Shown piece by piece: positions 1-5,792 of a DNA stretch of 9,746 nucleotides. The translations under genes and the position numbers were made by a program. Within the stretch, counting starts at the first letter, position 1. Every line of letters begins with the position of its first letter. The notes under the pieces are model-generated. The model did not search any database. It worked only from the letters and a program-made list of their open reading frames with translations, and was not told where the DNA came from. Origin of the DNA: Roseiarcus sp035308145 (GTDB taxonomy: Bacteria; Pseudomonadota; Alphaproteobacteria; Rhizobiales; Beijerinckiaceae); NCBI GenBank assembly GCA_035308145.1, contig DATGHD010000300.1, positions 1 through 9,746 of the forward strand, read 5' to 3'.

Positions 1-726
1 AGGCACGACGCCGGAGGTCGAGACGGTGATCCGGCGCTTCGAGAGCGACAGGCCTTCGCCGTCCGAGAGAACGCTGATCGCCTCGCGCACGTTGCCGAAA
101 TTGTAGAGCGGCTCGCCCATGCCCATGAAGACGATGTTCGAGACGGCGCGCACGCCTTCGCCGGAAGGGACCAGGCCGTCGGTCGGCGCGACGCCGCCGG
201 AAAAATCGCCGAGCCGGTCGCGGGCGATGAGAACTTGGGCGACGATTTCCGCCGCGGTCAGATTGCGCACGAGCCTCTGCGTGCCGGTGTGGCAGAAAGA
301 GCAAGTCAGCGTGCAGCCGACCTGGCTCGAAACGCAGAGCGTGCCGCGCTCGGCTTCCGGGATATAGACGCATTCGATCTCGGCGCCTTTGTCGAAAGGG
401 CCGGTCTTGGCCATTTTGATGAGCCATTTGCGGGTGCCGTCGGCCGAGACCTGCTCGGCGACGATTTCGGGCCGCGCCAGGGTGAAGCGCTCGGCGAGCG
501 CCGCGCGCATTGGCTTGGCGACATTGAGCATGGCGGAAAAATCGGTCGCGCCGCGGAAATAGATCCAATGCCAGAGCTGGGCGACGCGCATCCTGATCTC
601 GCGCTCAGGGACGCCGAACCCGCGCAAAGCCTCGGCGATTTCGGCGCGGGTCATGCCGGCGAGCGACGGCTTGGCCGCGGGAAGCGCGGCCGCTGGATGC
701 TCGGCGAGGGAAGGAGAGGCGTTCAT
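1..726 (-). CDS. rlmN: Dual-specificity RNA methyltransferase RlmN (3' end beyond window)
   Basis: Radical-SAM enzyme that methylates C2 of A2503 in 23S rRNA and A37 of some tRNAs, in the cytoplasm. The 242 visible codons run in frame to the window edge. The N-terminal accessory domain (about residues 20-115, with QLWHWIYFRGATDF near 50-63) leads into the radical-SAM core. The cluster-binding CxxxCxxC is C138-TLT-C142-SF-C145, in the stretch LCVSSQVGCTLTCSFCHTG. C131 aligns with E. coli C118, the cysteine that works with C355; the C355 equivalent lies outside the window. VFMGMGEPLYN is the family's second signature. The ATG at 726 has an AGAAGG ribosome binding site (plus-strand 734-739) 7 nt upstream. 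It is divergent from the small secreted-protein gene at 851. The family is certain from these motifs; completeness of the C-terminus cannot be judged. Confidence 0.96.
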   Translation of the reverse strand, partial: MNASPSLAEHPAAALPAAKPSLAGMTRAEIAEALRGFGVPEREIRMRVAQLWHWIYFRGATDFSAMLNVAKPMRAALAERFTLARPEIVAEQVSADGTRKWLIKMAKTGPFDKGAEIECVYIPEAERGTLCVSSQVGCTLTCSFCHTGTQRLVRNLTAAEIVAQVLIARDRLGDFSGGVAPTDGLVPSGEGVRAVSNIVFMGMGEPLYNFGNVREAISVLSDGEGLSLSKRRITVSTSGVVP

Positions 727-776
727 CGCGGGGCCTTCTATCACAGGGGCTGGGCGCGCGGGAAATCTAACGAGCG

Positions 777-791
777 AAGCCGACGCGGCTT
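777..791. repeat. Perfect 6-bp inverted repeat in the divergent intergenic region
   Basis: AAGCCG-ACG-CGGCTT, a perfect hairpin with a 3-nt loop, lies between the divergent rlmN and 851 genes. No T-run follows on the plus strand, so it is not a clear terminator for that strand. It could be a protein-binding palindrome or chance in GC-rich DNA. No well-matched -35/-10 pair was found in 727-850. Confidence 0.35.
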
Positions 792-833
792 GCCAAAGTC
801 TGCGATTTCTCGTCATTTCGCGAGTCGCTTAAA

Positions 834-848
834 GCTGGGGGAGCCAGC
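834..848 (+). promoter_or_regulatory. Ribosome binding site inside a small hairpin before the 851 gene
   Basis: GCTGG (834-838) can pair with CCAGC (844-848), leaving GGGAG as the loop, so part of the Shine-Dalgarno sequence of the gene at 851 would be presented in the loop. The stem is only 5 bp, so a modest effect or none is possible. Confidence 0.3.
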
Positions 849-850
849 CC

Positions 851-1090
851 ATGATCCGCATCGCGCTGCTCGCCGTCGTTTTCTGTCTTGCCTTTCCGGG
901 CCCGGCGGGCGCGCAGTCCGACAGGGTCAAGGCCGCCTGCAGATCCGACGCCATGAAACTCTGCTGGTCGGTCATCCGCGACGTCAACGAGCGGCGCGCC
1001 TGCATGAAGGCTCACGCCGCCGAACTGTCAAAACCCTGCACGACGCGATTCACGCCAACGGCGGCGCCTAGCGCCTGCGGCCGCCTTTAA
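851..1090 (+). CDS. Small secreted Cys-rich repeat protein (79 aa)
   Basis: Probable periplasmic or secreted protein of unknown function. Residues 1-21 form a signal peptide with hydrophobic core ALLAVVFCLAFPG and likely cleavage after AGA, before Q22. The mature part has five cysteines: C30-x7-C38-x12-C51-x11-C63-x12-C76. Residues 30-63 fit a single unit of the Cys-rich GLG1/FGFR-type repeat found in small secreted bacterial proteins (acidic/Met segment, CW, RRACM, AAELSKPC). The fifth cysteine, in a Pro/Ala tail, leaves an odd number. A strong GGGGGAG ribosome binding site (837-843) is 7 nt before the ATG. The gene ends 9 nt before the PfkB kinase start and is probably co-transcribed with it. 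The family assignment is from pattern memory, and no biochemical role can be inferred. Confidence 0.82.
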   Translation: MIRIALLAVVFCLAFPGPAGAQSDRVKAACRSDAMKLCWSVIRDVNERRACMKAHAAELSKPCTTRFTPTAAPSACGRL

Positions 1091-1099
1091 GGGATCGTT

Positions 1100-2017
1100 T
1101 TGTCTCCGCAAATCATCGGAATCGGCGAGCCGCTCTACGAGCTCAATCAGCCGAGAGGTTCGGACGTCTTCGTTCCGGGCTTCGGCGGCGATACGTCCAA
1201 CGCGATGATCGCGGCGGCGCGCTCGGGCGCCGACGCCGGCTATTTCACCGCGATCGGCGCCGATCGTTTCGGCGAGGCCCTGGTCGAGCTTTGGCGACGC
1301 GAGGGCGTCGATGCGAGCCGCGTCATCGTCAATGGCGCCGCCCATACCGGCCTCTATTTCGTCACGCATGGGCCAAACGGCCATGAGTTCTCGTATCTCC
1401 GCGCCGGCTCGGCGGCGAGCCGCATCACCGAAGCGGACATTCCGGCCGACTATATCGGCGCGGCGCGCATCCTCCATGTCTCTGGCATCAGCCAGGCGAT
1501 CTCCTCTTCGGCCGCCGACGCGGTCTTCGCCGCCATCGACATCGCCAAGCGCAGCAAGGTCCTCATCGCCTATGACACGAACCTGCGGCTTAAGCTTTGG
1601 CCGCTGACGAGGGCGCGCGCCGTCATTCATGAGGCGATGAGAAGCGCCGATATCGCGCTGCCGGGTCTCGAGGATGCGCGCGCGCTGACCGGCCTCGACG
1701 CCCCTGATGCGATCGCCGATTTTTATTTGAAGCTCGGGGCCAGGATCGTCGCGCTGACTCTCGGCGCTGAAGGCGCGCTCATCGCTACAGCCGCCAGGCG
1801 CCAACGCATCGCTTCAATCAAGGTCGAGGCGGTCGACGCCACCGGCGCAGGCGATATGTTCGACGGCGCTTTCCTTGCCGAATATCTGCGCCTCGGCGAT
1901 CCCTTCTCGGCGGGCCGCTTCGCCGTGGTCGCGGCGGCTCTCTCGACGCGCGGCTATGGCGCGATCGCGCCGATGCCAAGACGCGAGGCGACGCTAGCGG
2001 CGCTCGCGAAGTTGTGA
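1100..2017 (+). CDS. kdgK: PfkB-family sugar kinase, probable 2-keto-3-deoxygluconate kinase
   Basis: Ribokinase/PfkB-fold carbohydrate kinase of 305 aa, the usual length. The N-terminal substrate-binding signature is GGDTSNAMIAAARSG (29-43). The C-terminal PfkB signature is DATGAGDMFDGAF, starting at residue 246, with the anion hole and catalytic base D252. The overall pattern (IGEPLYELN start, PGFGGDTSN, YLRAGSAAS near 100, YDTNLRLKLW near 160) fits KDG kinases, which phosphorylate 2-keto-3-deoxygluconate to KDPG for the Entner-Doudoroff aldolase. A related sugar acid or a different sugar is possible, since no uronate or aldolase genes are adjacent. The start must be the TTG at 1100: the upstream gene's TAA (1088-1090) is in the same frame, only GGG ATC GTT lies between, and AAGGGA (1089-1094) sits 5 nt before the TTG. 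It converges on the dehalogenase pseudogene. Confidence 0.88.
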   Translation: MSPQIIGIGEPLYELNQPRGSDVFVPGFGGDTSNAMIAAARSGADAGYFTAIGADRFGEALVELWRREGVDASRVIVNGAAHTGLYFVTHGPNGHEFSYLRAGSAASRITEADIPADYIGAARILHVSGISQAISSSAADAVFAAIDIAKRSKVLIAYDTNLRLKLWPLTRARAVIHEAMRSADIALPGLEDARALTGLDAPDAIADFYLKLGARIVALTLGAEGALIATAARRQRIASIKVEAVDATGAGDMFDGAFLAEYLRLGDPFSAGRFAVVAAALSTRGYGAIAPMPRREATLAALAKL

Positions 2018-2066
2018 GCCACGCGGCCGCCCGCGAAGAAGCGCCGCAAAGCCGCCAATGCCTGCT
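2018..2066. other. Convergent intergenic gap, no clear terminator
   Basis: These 49 nt separate the 3' ends of the PfkB kinase and the dehalogenase. They include a NotI-type GCGGCCGC palindrome at 2023-2030. I see no stem-loop followed by a T-run on either strand, so termination may be Rho-dependent or by convergent transcription. Confidence 0.4.
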
Positions 2067-2989
2067 TCAAGCGATGCGCCGGGCGGTGGGCTGCGCGCCG
2101 GCCTCGATTTCGCCGATCCATGCGGCGATCGCTCGGCCGATTGCGTCGGGATGGTCCTCCTGAAGGAAATGCGCGCCGGCGCCGAGGCGGACGAGGCGGC
2201 AATTCTTCAAGCCGGCGGCGAAGCGCTCGGCGAAAGCAGGCGAGATGATCGCGCCAGGATCGCCGGCGAAGAGCAGTTTAGGATAGATCGAAGCCGCCAA
2301 GGCCTCATGCGCTTTTTCGAGCGTCGAATAGACGTCGGCCGGCTCGCCGGCGATCGGCAGTTCGTTGGGGAAGCGCCAAGTCGGGCGACGCGACCCAGGC
2401 GTTGGGAACGGCGCCCGGTAGACCGCCCTCTCCTCGTCGGACAGCTTGCGCTTCATCCCGCCTGGCAGCACGCGTTCCACAAAGGCGTTGTCGTCGAGGA
2501 TCATCGCTTCGCCGACGCCCGGCGTCCTGAACTGACGGAACATGTCGCGCGCGGCAGACGGTTTCCTCCGCGATTCTGAAGGAAATCTTCCCAGCTCGGC
2601 ATCGGCCGGATGAACTCCATGAAGGCGAGGCCGCGGACGAAGCCCGGTCGGCGCGCCGCCAGATGAAAGGCCAGCGCCGTTCCCCAGTCCTGCGCAACGA
2701 GATAGGCCGAGGTCAGGCCGGAGACGGCGAGAAACGCGTCGAGATAACGGACATGATCGGCGAAGCGATAGTCGATGTCCGGCTTGCCCGATTGGCCAAA
2801 GCCGATGAGATCCGGCGCGACGCAATAGGCGACCGGCGCGACGTGCGGGATGATGTTCCGCCAGATATAGGAAGATGTCGGATTGCCATGCAGGAAAAGC
2901 GCGGCCGGTCGATCGGGATCGCCCGCGTCGCGATAGGCCATGGTTGAATCAAGGATCGCTCGTTGCGGTAGAATCGCATCGTACGTCAT
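2067..2989 (-). pseudogene. Haloalkane dehalogenase (DbjA/DhaA-like, HLD-II), frameshifted
   Basis: Alpha/beta-hydrolase that would cleave carbon-halogen bonds in haloalkanes to alcohol and halide. The first part (2989 to about 2579) carries the oxyanion/halide region HGNPTSSYIW (N36), the nucleophile motif VAQDWGTA (D101, W102) and the catalytic acid in AFMEFIRPMPSW (E125). The second part (about 2555 to 2067), in another frame, carries the cap (ARDMFRQFRTPGVGEAMIL, NAFVERVLPGGMKRKL), FPNELPIAGEPADVYS and the catalytic His in GAHFLQEDHPDAIG. F136 and the AARDMF segment are separated by 26 nt, so one base is missing or two are extra. Both halves match Bradyrhizobium DbjA nearly throughout, with no other stop, which suggests a recent mutation or a sequencing error. 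The ATG overlaps the tetR stop (ATGA), with AAGGAG 8 nt upstream. As written, neither fragment has a full triad. Family confidence is high; disruption depends on the read being right. Confidence 0.9.
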
Positions 2990-3579
2990 GGCTGTTTCTC
3001 CTTGAACACTGTGGCGAAAGCGATTGTCTTGAAGCGCTCCAAGGGCGCAGGCCCACGCTCGACCTTCATGCGAAGGATCGCTCCTTCCCAGGACGCAAGA
3101 AGGAAATCGGCGAGATCGTCCGGCGTGAAGGTCGTGGCGATCTCGCCCTTCGCCTGACCTTCCGCGATGCAAGCGGCGAAAGGGGCGCGCCATTCGCGAA
3201 AAATCGCCTCGAGCCGGCCACGCAGCATGTCGCTATAGGGCGCGGCCTCGAGGCTGAAGTCGCCGATGAGGCAACCGCGCCGAAAACCATCGCCTTCGAG
3301 CCGTTCCGTGATGATGTCGAGATAGCGGCGCAGGCGCTCGCGAGGCGATCGGCTCTTATCGTCCAACGCTTGGGCGACCAAACCTCTGAGGCGGAGGAAA
3401 TAGCGGTCGAGGACCTCGCGCGCGAAGGCCTCCTTGGAGCGGAAATGATTGGTGAATGAGCCTTGCGGCGCGGAGGCCTCCGCGACGATTTCGCGCACCC
3501 CGGCGCCAATATAGCCCTTGCTGAACATGACCTTCAGCCCGGCGTCCAGGATGCTTTCGCGTAGGGATGCTTTCGCCAT
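2986..3579 (-). CDS. TetR-family transcriptional regulator (NemR/AcuR-like)
   Basis: DNA-binding repressor-type protein of 197 aa. The N-terminal TetR helix-turn-helix spans about residues 8-52, with the recognition region GVREIVAEASAPQGSFTNHF (27-46) followed by RSKEAF. The C-terminal ligand domain carries RRGCLIGDFSLEAAP, placing C103 where NemR-type regulators have a reactive cysteine (E. coli NemR C106), so an electrophilic or halogenated-compound ligand is conceivable but not shown. The stop overlaps the dehalogenase start (ATGA), so the two are probably one transcript and translationally coupled. In Rhodococcus a TetR-type gene, dhaR, likewise sits next to dhaA. The start at 3579 has no Shine-Dalgarno sequence but lies 7 nt after a -10-like box, pointing to a leaderless mRNA and autoregulation through the palindrome at 3588-3605. 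The fold is certain; the ligand is inferred. Confidence 0.93.
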   Translation of the reverse strand: MAKASLRESILDAGLKVMFSKGYIGAGVREIVAEASAPQGSFTNHFRSKEAFAREVLDRYFLRLRGLVAQALDDKSRSPRERLRRYLDIITERLEGDGFRRGCLIGDFSLEAAPYSDMLRGRLEAIFREWRAPFAACIAEGQAKGEIATTFTPDDLADFLLASWEGAILRMKVERGPAPLERFKTIAFATVFKEKQP

Positions 3580-3585
3580 GGTTGC

Positions 3586-3613
3586 AAAATACGGACGTAC
3601 GTATTAATGTCAA
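3586..3613 (-). promoter_or_regulatory. Promoter of the tetR-dehalogenase unit
   Basis: Reading the minus strand, a perfect -35 box TTGACA (plus-strand 3608-3613) is followed after 16 nt by TATTTT (3586-3591), a 4/6 match to TATAAT. The predicted transcription start, 7 nt after the -10 box, falls on the A of the tetR ATG at 3579, so the transcript should have almost no 5' leader. Confidence 0.72.
3588..3605. promoter_or_regulatory. Probable TetR operator palindrome
   Basis: AATACGGACGTACGTATT is an 18-bp inverted repeat centred on ACGT with 16 of 18 positions symmetric (mismatch only at one symmetric pair). It fills the spacer between the -35 and -10 boxes of the tetR promoter, the classic place for a TetR-family autorepressor to block RNA polymerase. 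That this regulator is the one that binds it is inferred from position. Confidence 0.72.
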
Positions 3614-3922
3614 GAGCGTTCGAGCGCGCGGCTTGAGCTCGTCACGCGTGGATGAACCGAAGAGATTCCTTGAGGCTAGGCCTCCGCGGCTCGATGTGGG
3701 GACAAGCCAGGGAGGCTTTCGTTTCAACGCCATGGATCGCAACGAAGGCGACGGCTACGCCCAAATCGCCGCGATGAAGCCGCCGCCGCCCAGACACAAG
3801 AATGCGCTAAATCCTGCCCGCGATGACGGGCCCCCTCGATCGCCCCGATGACGCGCTTGCAAAGGTTGCGCCTGCGCGATCGCGTCGCTAGAGCATCGTC
3901 AAGTATCTCCGAGGCTTGTCCT
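3614..3922. other. Intergenic stretch with no convincing gene
   Basis: Between the tetR promoter and the phosphatase start. Short open frames exist on both strands, but none has a ribosome binding site, recognisable family or convincing composition. A weak hairpin GCCCG-CGATGA-CGGGC lies at 3816-3831, without a T-run. A weak candidate promoter for the downstream operon is TTGCGC (3866-3871), 17 nt, TAGAGC (3889-3894), each box matching consensus at only 3 of 6. A longer phosphatase start at the ATG at 3848 would fall upstream of this promoter and lacks a ribosome binding site. Confidence 0.45.
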
Positions 3923-4768
3923 TTGACCGAGGCCGAAAATCCTGCCGCCGTCGCCGCGCGCCGCCTGTTGATCGAGGCTGCGCATGAGGCCGGCCGCATC
4001 GCGCTGGCGCATTTTAGAGCCGGGGAACCCACCGGCGCGCGCATCGATTACAAAGGCGGCGGCTCGCCGGTTACCGAGGCTGACCTTGCCGTCGACGCCT
4101 TCTTGAAAGACCGACTCCGGCCTGCCTTCGCCGACGCCGGCTGGCTCTCCGAAGAAACCGAGGACGATCCCGCCCGGCTCAACCATGATCGGATCCTGGT
4201 GGTCGATCCAATCGACGGCACGCGCGCTTTTGTCGCGGGCGACCCGCGTTGGGCGGTGTCGATCGCGCTCGTCGAGTCCGGCCGGCCGATCGCTGGCGTG
4301 GTCTACGCGCCGGCGCTCGGCGAGACATACGCCGCCGCGGCGCAAAGCGGCGCGACGCGCAATGGTCAGGAGATCAGGGTTTCTCGTCGGACGGAGCTCA
4401 ACGGGGCCAAGATCGGCGGACCTCGCGCCTTGACGCAGACGGTCGAACGCGCCGCGGAATTGTCGCTGGCCTTGGCGCCGAAAATTCCATCGCTCGCCTA
4501 TCGTATCGCGCTCGTCGCGACCGGCGCCTTGGATTTGGCTCTGGCCTCGGACAAAGCCCACGATTGGGACATCGCCGCCGCCGATCTGATCCTCAGCGAG
4601 GCGGGCGGGACGTTGGTCGACGAGCGCGGCGAGACTTTAAGATACAACGGCGCGGAAATCCTTCGCCCGGTTTTGCTGGCCGCGCCGCGAAAGCTTATCG
4701 CGGCCTTCGTCTCTGCGGTGGCTCTCGCCAACAGCGGTGAGAGCCCAACCGTCGCGCTCGGCGCTTGA
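3923..4768 (+). CDS. Inositol-monophosphatase-family phosphatase, CysQ-like
   Basis: Mg-dependent, Li-sensitive-type phosphomonoesterase; likely 3'(2'),5'-bisphosphate nucleotidase (recycling PAP from sulfate assimilation) or an inositol-phosphate phosphatase. Counting from the TTG at 3923 (281 aa), the motifs are GGSPVTEADLAVDAF (46-60), the metal-site acidic pair in WLSEETED (E77/E78), DPIDGTRAF (D95, I97, D98) and HDWDIAAADLILSEAGG (W215, D216), with all metal ligands present. The TTG start is preferred because GAGG (3911-3914) lies 8 nt upstream and the N-terminus then has normal length; an in-frame ATG at 3848 would add 25 residues of Arg-rich, unfamily-like sequence without a ribosome binding site. 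It is the first gene of the envelope operon, 29 nt before the DUF4170 gene, an order shared by many Rhizobiales. Family is sure; exact substrate is not. Confidence 0.88.
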   Translation: MTEAENPAAVAARRLLIEAAHEAGRIALAHFRAGEPTGARIDYKGGGSPVTEADLAVDAFLKDRLRPAFADAGWLSEETEDDPARLNHDRILVVDPIDGTRAFVAGDPRWAVSIALVESGRPIAGVVYAPALGETYAAAAQSGATRNGQEIRVSRRTELNGAKIGGPRALTQTVERAAELSLALAPKIPSLAYRIALVATGALDLALASDKAHDWDIAAADLILSEAGGTLVDERGETLRYNGAEILRPVLLAAPRKLIAAFVSAVALANSGESPTVALGA

Positions 4769-4797
4769 GGCGGAATGCGACTTTCGAGGAACGAGAC

Positions 4798-5067
4798 ATG
4801 ACGGACGAGGGACACGAGGCGGCGAGCGGGCTTTCGACGCAATTGTTGCATCTCGTCTTCGGCGGCGAATTGAAGAATCTGGACACCCACGAGTTCCGCG
4901 ATCCCTCCAAGATCGACGTCGTCGGCATCTTTCCCGACTACGCCAGCGCGGAGCGCGCGTGGCGCGGCAAGGCCCAGGCGACGGTCGACAGCGCGCAAAC
5001 CCGCTATTTCATCGTCCATCTGCACCGCTTTCTCGATCCGGCAGGTCTCTCCCGCAAGAAGCTCTGA
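4798..5067 (+). CDS. DUF4170 family protein of unknown function
   Basis: Cytoplasmic-looking protein of 89 aa with no signal peptide or membrane helix. It carries the DUF4170 core: LLHLVFGGELKNLDTHEFRD, then VVGIFPDYASAERAWRGKAQ, then YFIVHLHRFLDP. The family is conserved across alphaproteobacteria and typically lies in this lipid A gene neighbourhood, but I know of no assigned function. The ATG at 4798 is chosen because GAGGA (4786-4790) lies 7 nt upstream; an in-frame TTG at 4765 would overlap the previous stop and lacks a ribosome binding site. It starts 29 nt after the phosphatase and ends 8 nt before the acyltransferase. An accessory or regulatory role in lipid A/Kdo assembly is inference from context only. 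Confidence 0.88.
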   Translation: MTDEGHEAASGLSTQLLHLVFGGELKNLDTHEFRDPSKIDVVGIFPDYASAERAWRGKAQATVDSAQTRYFIVHLHRFLDPAGLSRKKL

Positions 5068-5075
5068 ACGTTCTC

Positions 5076-5792
5076 ATGTTGAAGCGGCTCGGCAAGACGA
5101 GAATCGCGCAGGAGACGCTCGGCTTCCTGCTCGCCGCCTATATTCGCCTTGTTCGGCTGACCAATCGCTTCGAGGTCGAGCCGGCCAACATCGACGCCTT
5201 CATCGCCGGTCAGACGCCGCTGATCGTCGCCATGTGGCATGGGCAGCATTTCATGATTTCCTTCGCATGGCCGAAATCAATTCCGCGCATGGCGGCCTTG
5301 ATTTCGCGCCACGGCGACGGCGGCGCCAACGCCGCCGCGCTGCGCCGGCTCGGGGTTGCGCCGATCCGCGGCTCGGGCGGCGGCGGCGATCGCATTCGCC
5401 GGAAGGGCGGCGTTCCGGCGATGCGGGAATTGCTGCGCGCGCTCTCGGAAGGAACGTCCGTGGCGATGACCGCTGATCTCCCCAAGCGTCCGCGCATCGC
5501 CGGACTTGGCGTCGTCACGCTGGCTCGCCTCTCCGGGCGGCCGATCGCGCCGGTCGCCGTGGTGACCAGCCGGCGCATCGATTTCAAGTCATGGGATCGC
5601 GCCAGTCTAGGCAAGCCCTTCGGCCGCGGCGCGATCATTGTCGGCGATCTCATTCACGTGCCAGCCGACGCCGACGCTGAGACGCTTGAAGCGTGTCGCA
5701 GGCAAGTCGAAACCGGACTCGACGTCGTCCATCAACGCGCCTACGCGAAGATCGGCGCGATCGATCCCGGCGCCGGTCTGAGGCGCAATTGA
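5076..5792 (+). CDS. DUF374 lysophospholipid acyltransferase-family protein (LpxJ-like)
   Basis: Probable inner-membrane acyltransferase of 238 aa. An N-terminal hydrophobic segment (ETLGFLLAAYIRLVRLT, about 11-27) would anchor it. The DUF374 signatures follow: PLIVAMWHGQHFM, ALISRHGDGGANAAAL, RRLGVAPIRGSG, and SVAMTADLPKRPR, where DUF374 members usually have a T-x-D-G/L-P segment. Helicobacter/Campylobacter LpxJ, also DUF374, is a lipid A secondary acyltransferase. Together with the neighbouring waaA and lpxK this suggests the protein adds a secondary acyl chain to the lipid A precursor, but substrate and timing are inferred. The ATG at 5076 lacks a good Shine-Dalgarno sequence (AAGAAG is 14 nt away), so it is probably translated by coupling from the DUF4170 gene 8 nt upstream. 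Its TGA overlaps the TTG start of waaA. Confidence 0.87.
   Translation: MLKRLGKTRIAQETLGFLLAAYIRLVRLTNRFEVEPANIDAFIAGQTPLIVAMWHGQHFMISFAWPKSIPRMAALISRHGDGGANAAALRRLGVAPIRGSGGGGDRIRRKGGVPAMRELLRALSEGTSVAMTADLPKRPRIAGLGVVTLARLSGRPIAPVAVVTSRRIDFKSWDRASLGKPFGRGAIIVGDLIHVPADADAETLEACRRQVETGLDVVHQRAYAKIGAIDPGAGLRRN

Noticed and set aside
1028..1804. Minus-strand open frame of 258 codons opposite kdgK
   Set aside because: Antisense to a well-supported PfkB kinase, Arg/Asp-rich low-complexity translation, no family signature.
3816..3831. GCCCG-CGATGA-CGGGC hairpin as an intrinsic terminator
   Set aside because: Only a 5-bp stem, with no T-run on either strand, and no gene ends close to it.
3567..3851. 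Possible 94-codon plus-strand gene between tetR and the phosphatase
   Set aside because: Starts inside tetR and crosses its promoter and operator. No ribosome binding site, no recognisable domain, Pro/Arg-rich tail.
3875..3884. CGCGATCGCG perfect palindrome as an operator or repeated element
   Set aside because: GCGATCGC-type words recur several times in coding sequence here (for example near 2125 and 5386), consistent with GC-rich composition rather than a specific site.
3848..3922. N-terminal extension of the CysQ-like protein from the ATG at 3848
   Set aside because: No Shine-Dalgarno sequence, Arg-rich residues unlike the family, and a GAGG site correctly placed for the TTG at 3923. Not excluded, only less likely.
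3724..4044. Possible 106-codon minus-strand gene or remnant upstream of the phosphatase
   Set aside because: Overlaps the conserved N-terminus of the phosphatase; Ala/Arg/Ser-rich translation without homology I can recognise.
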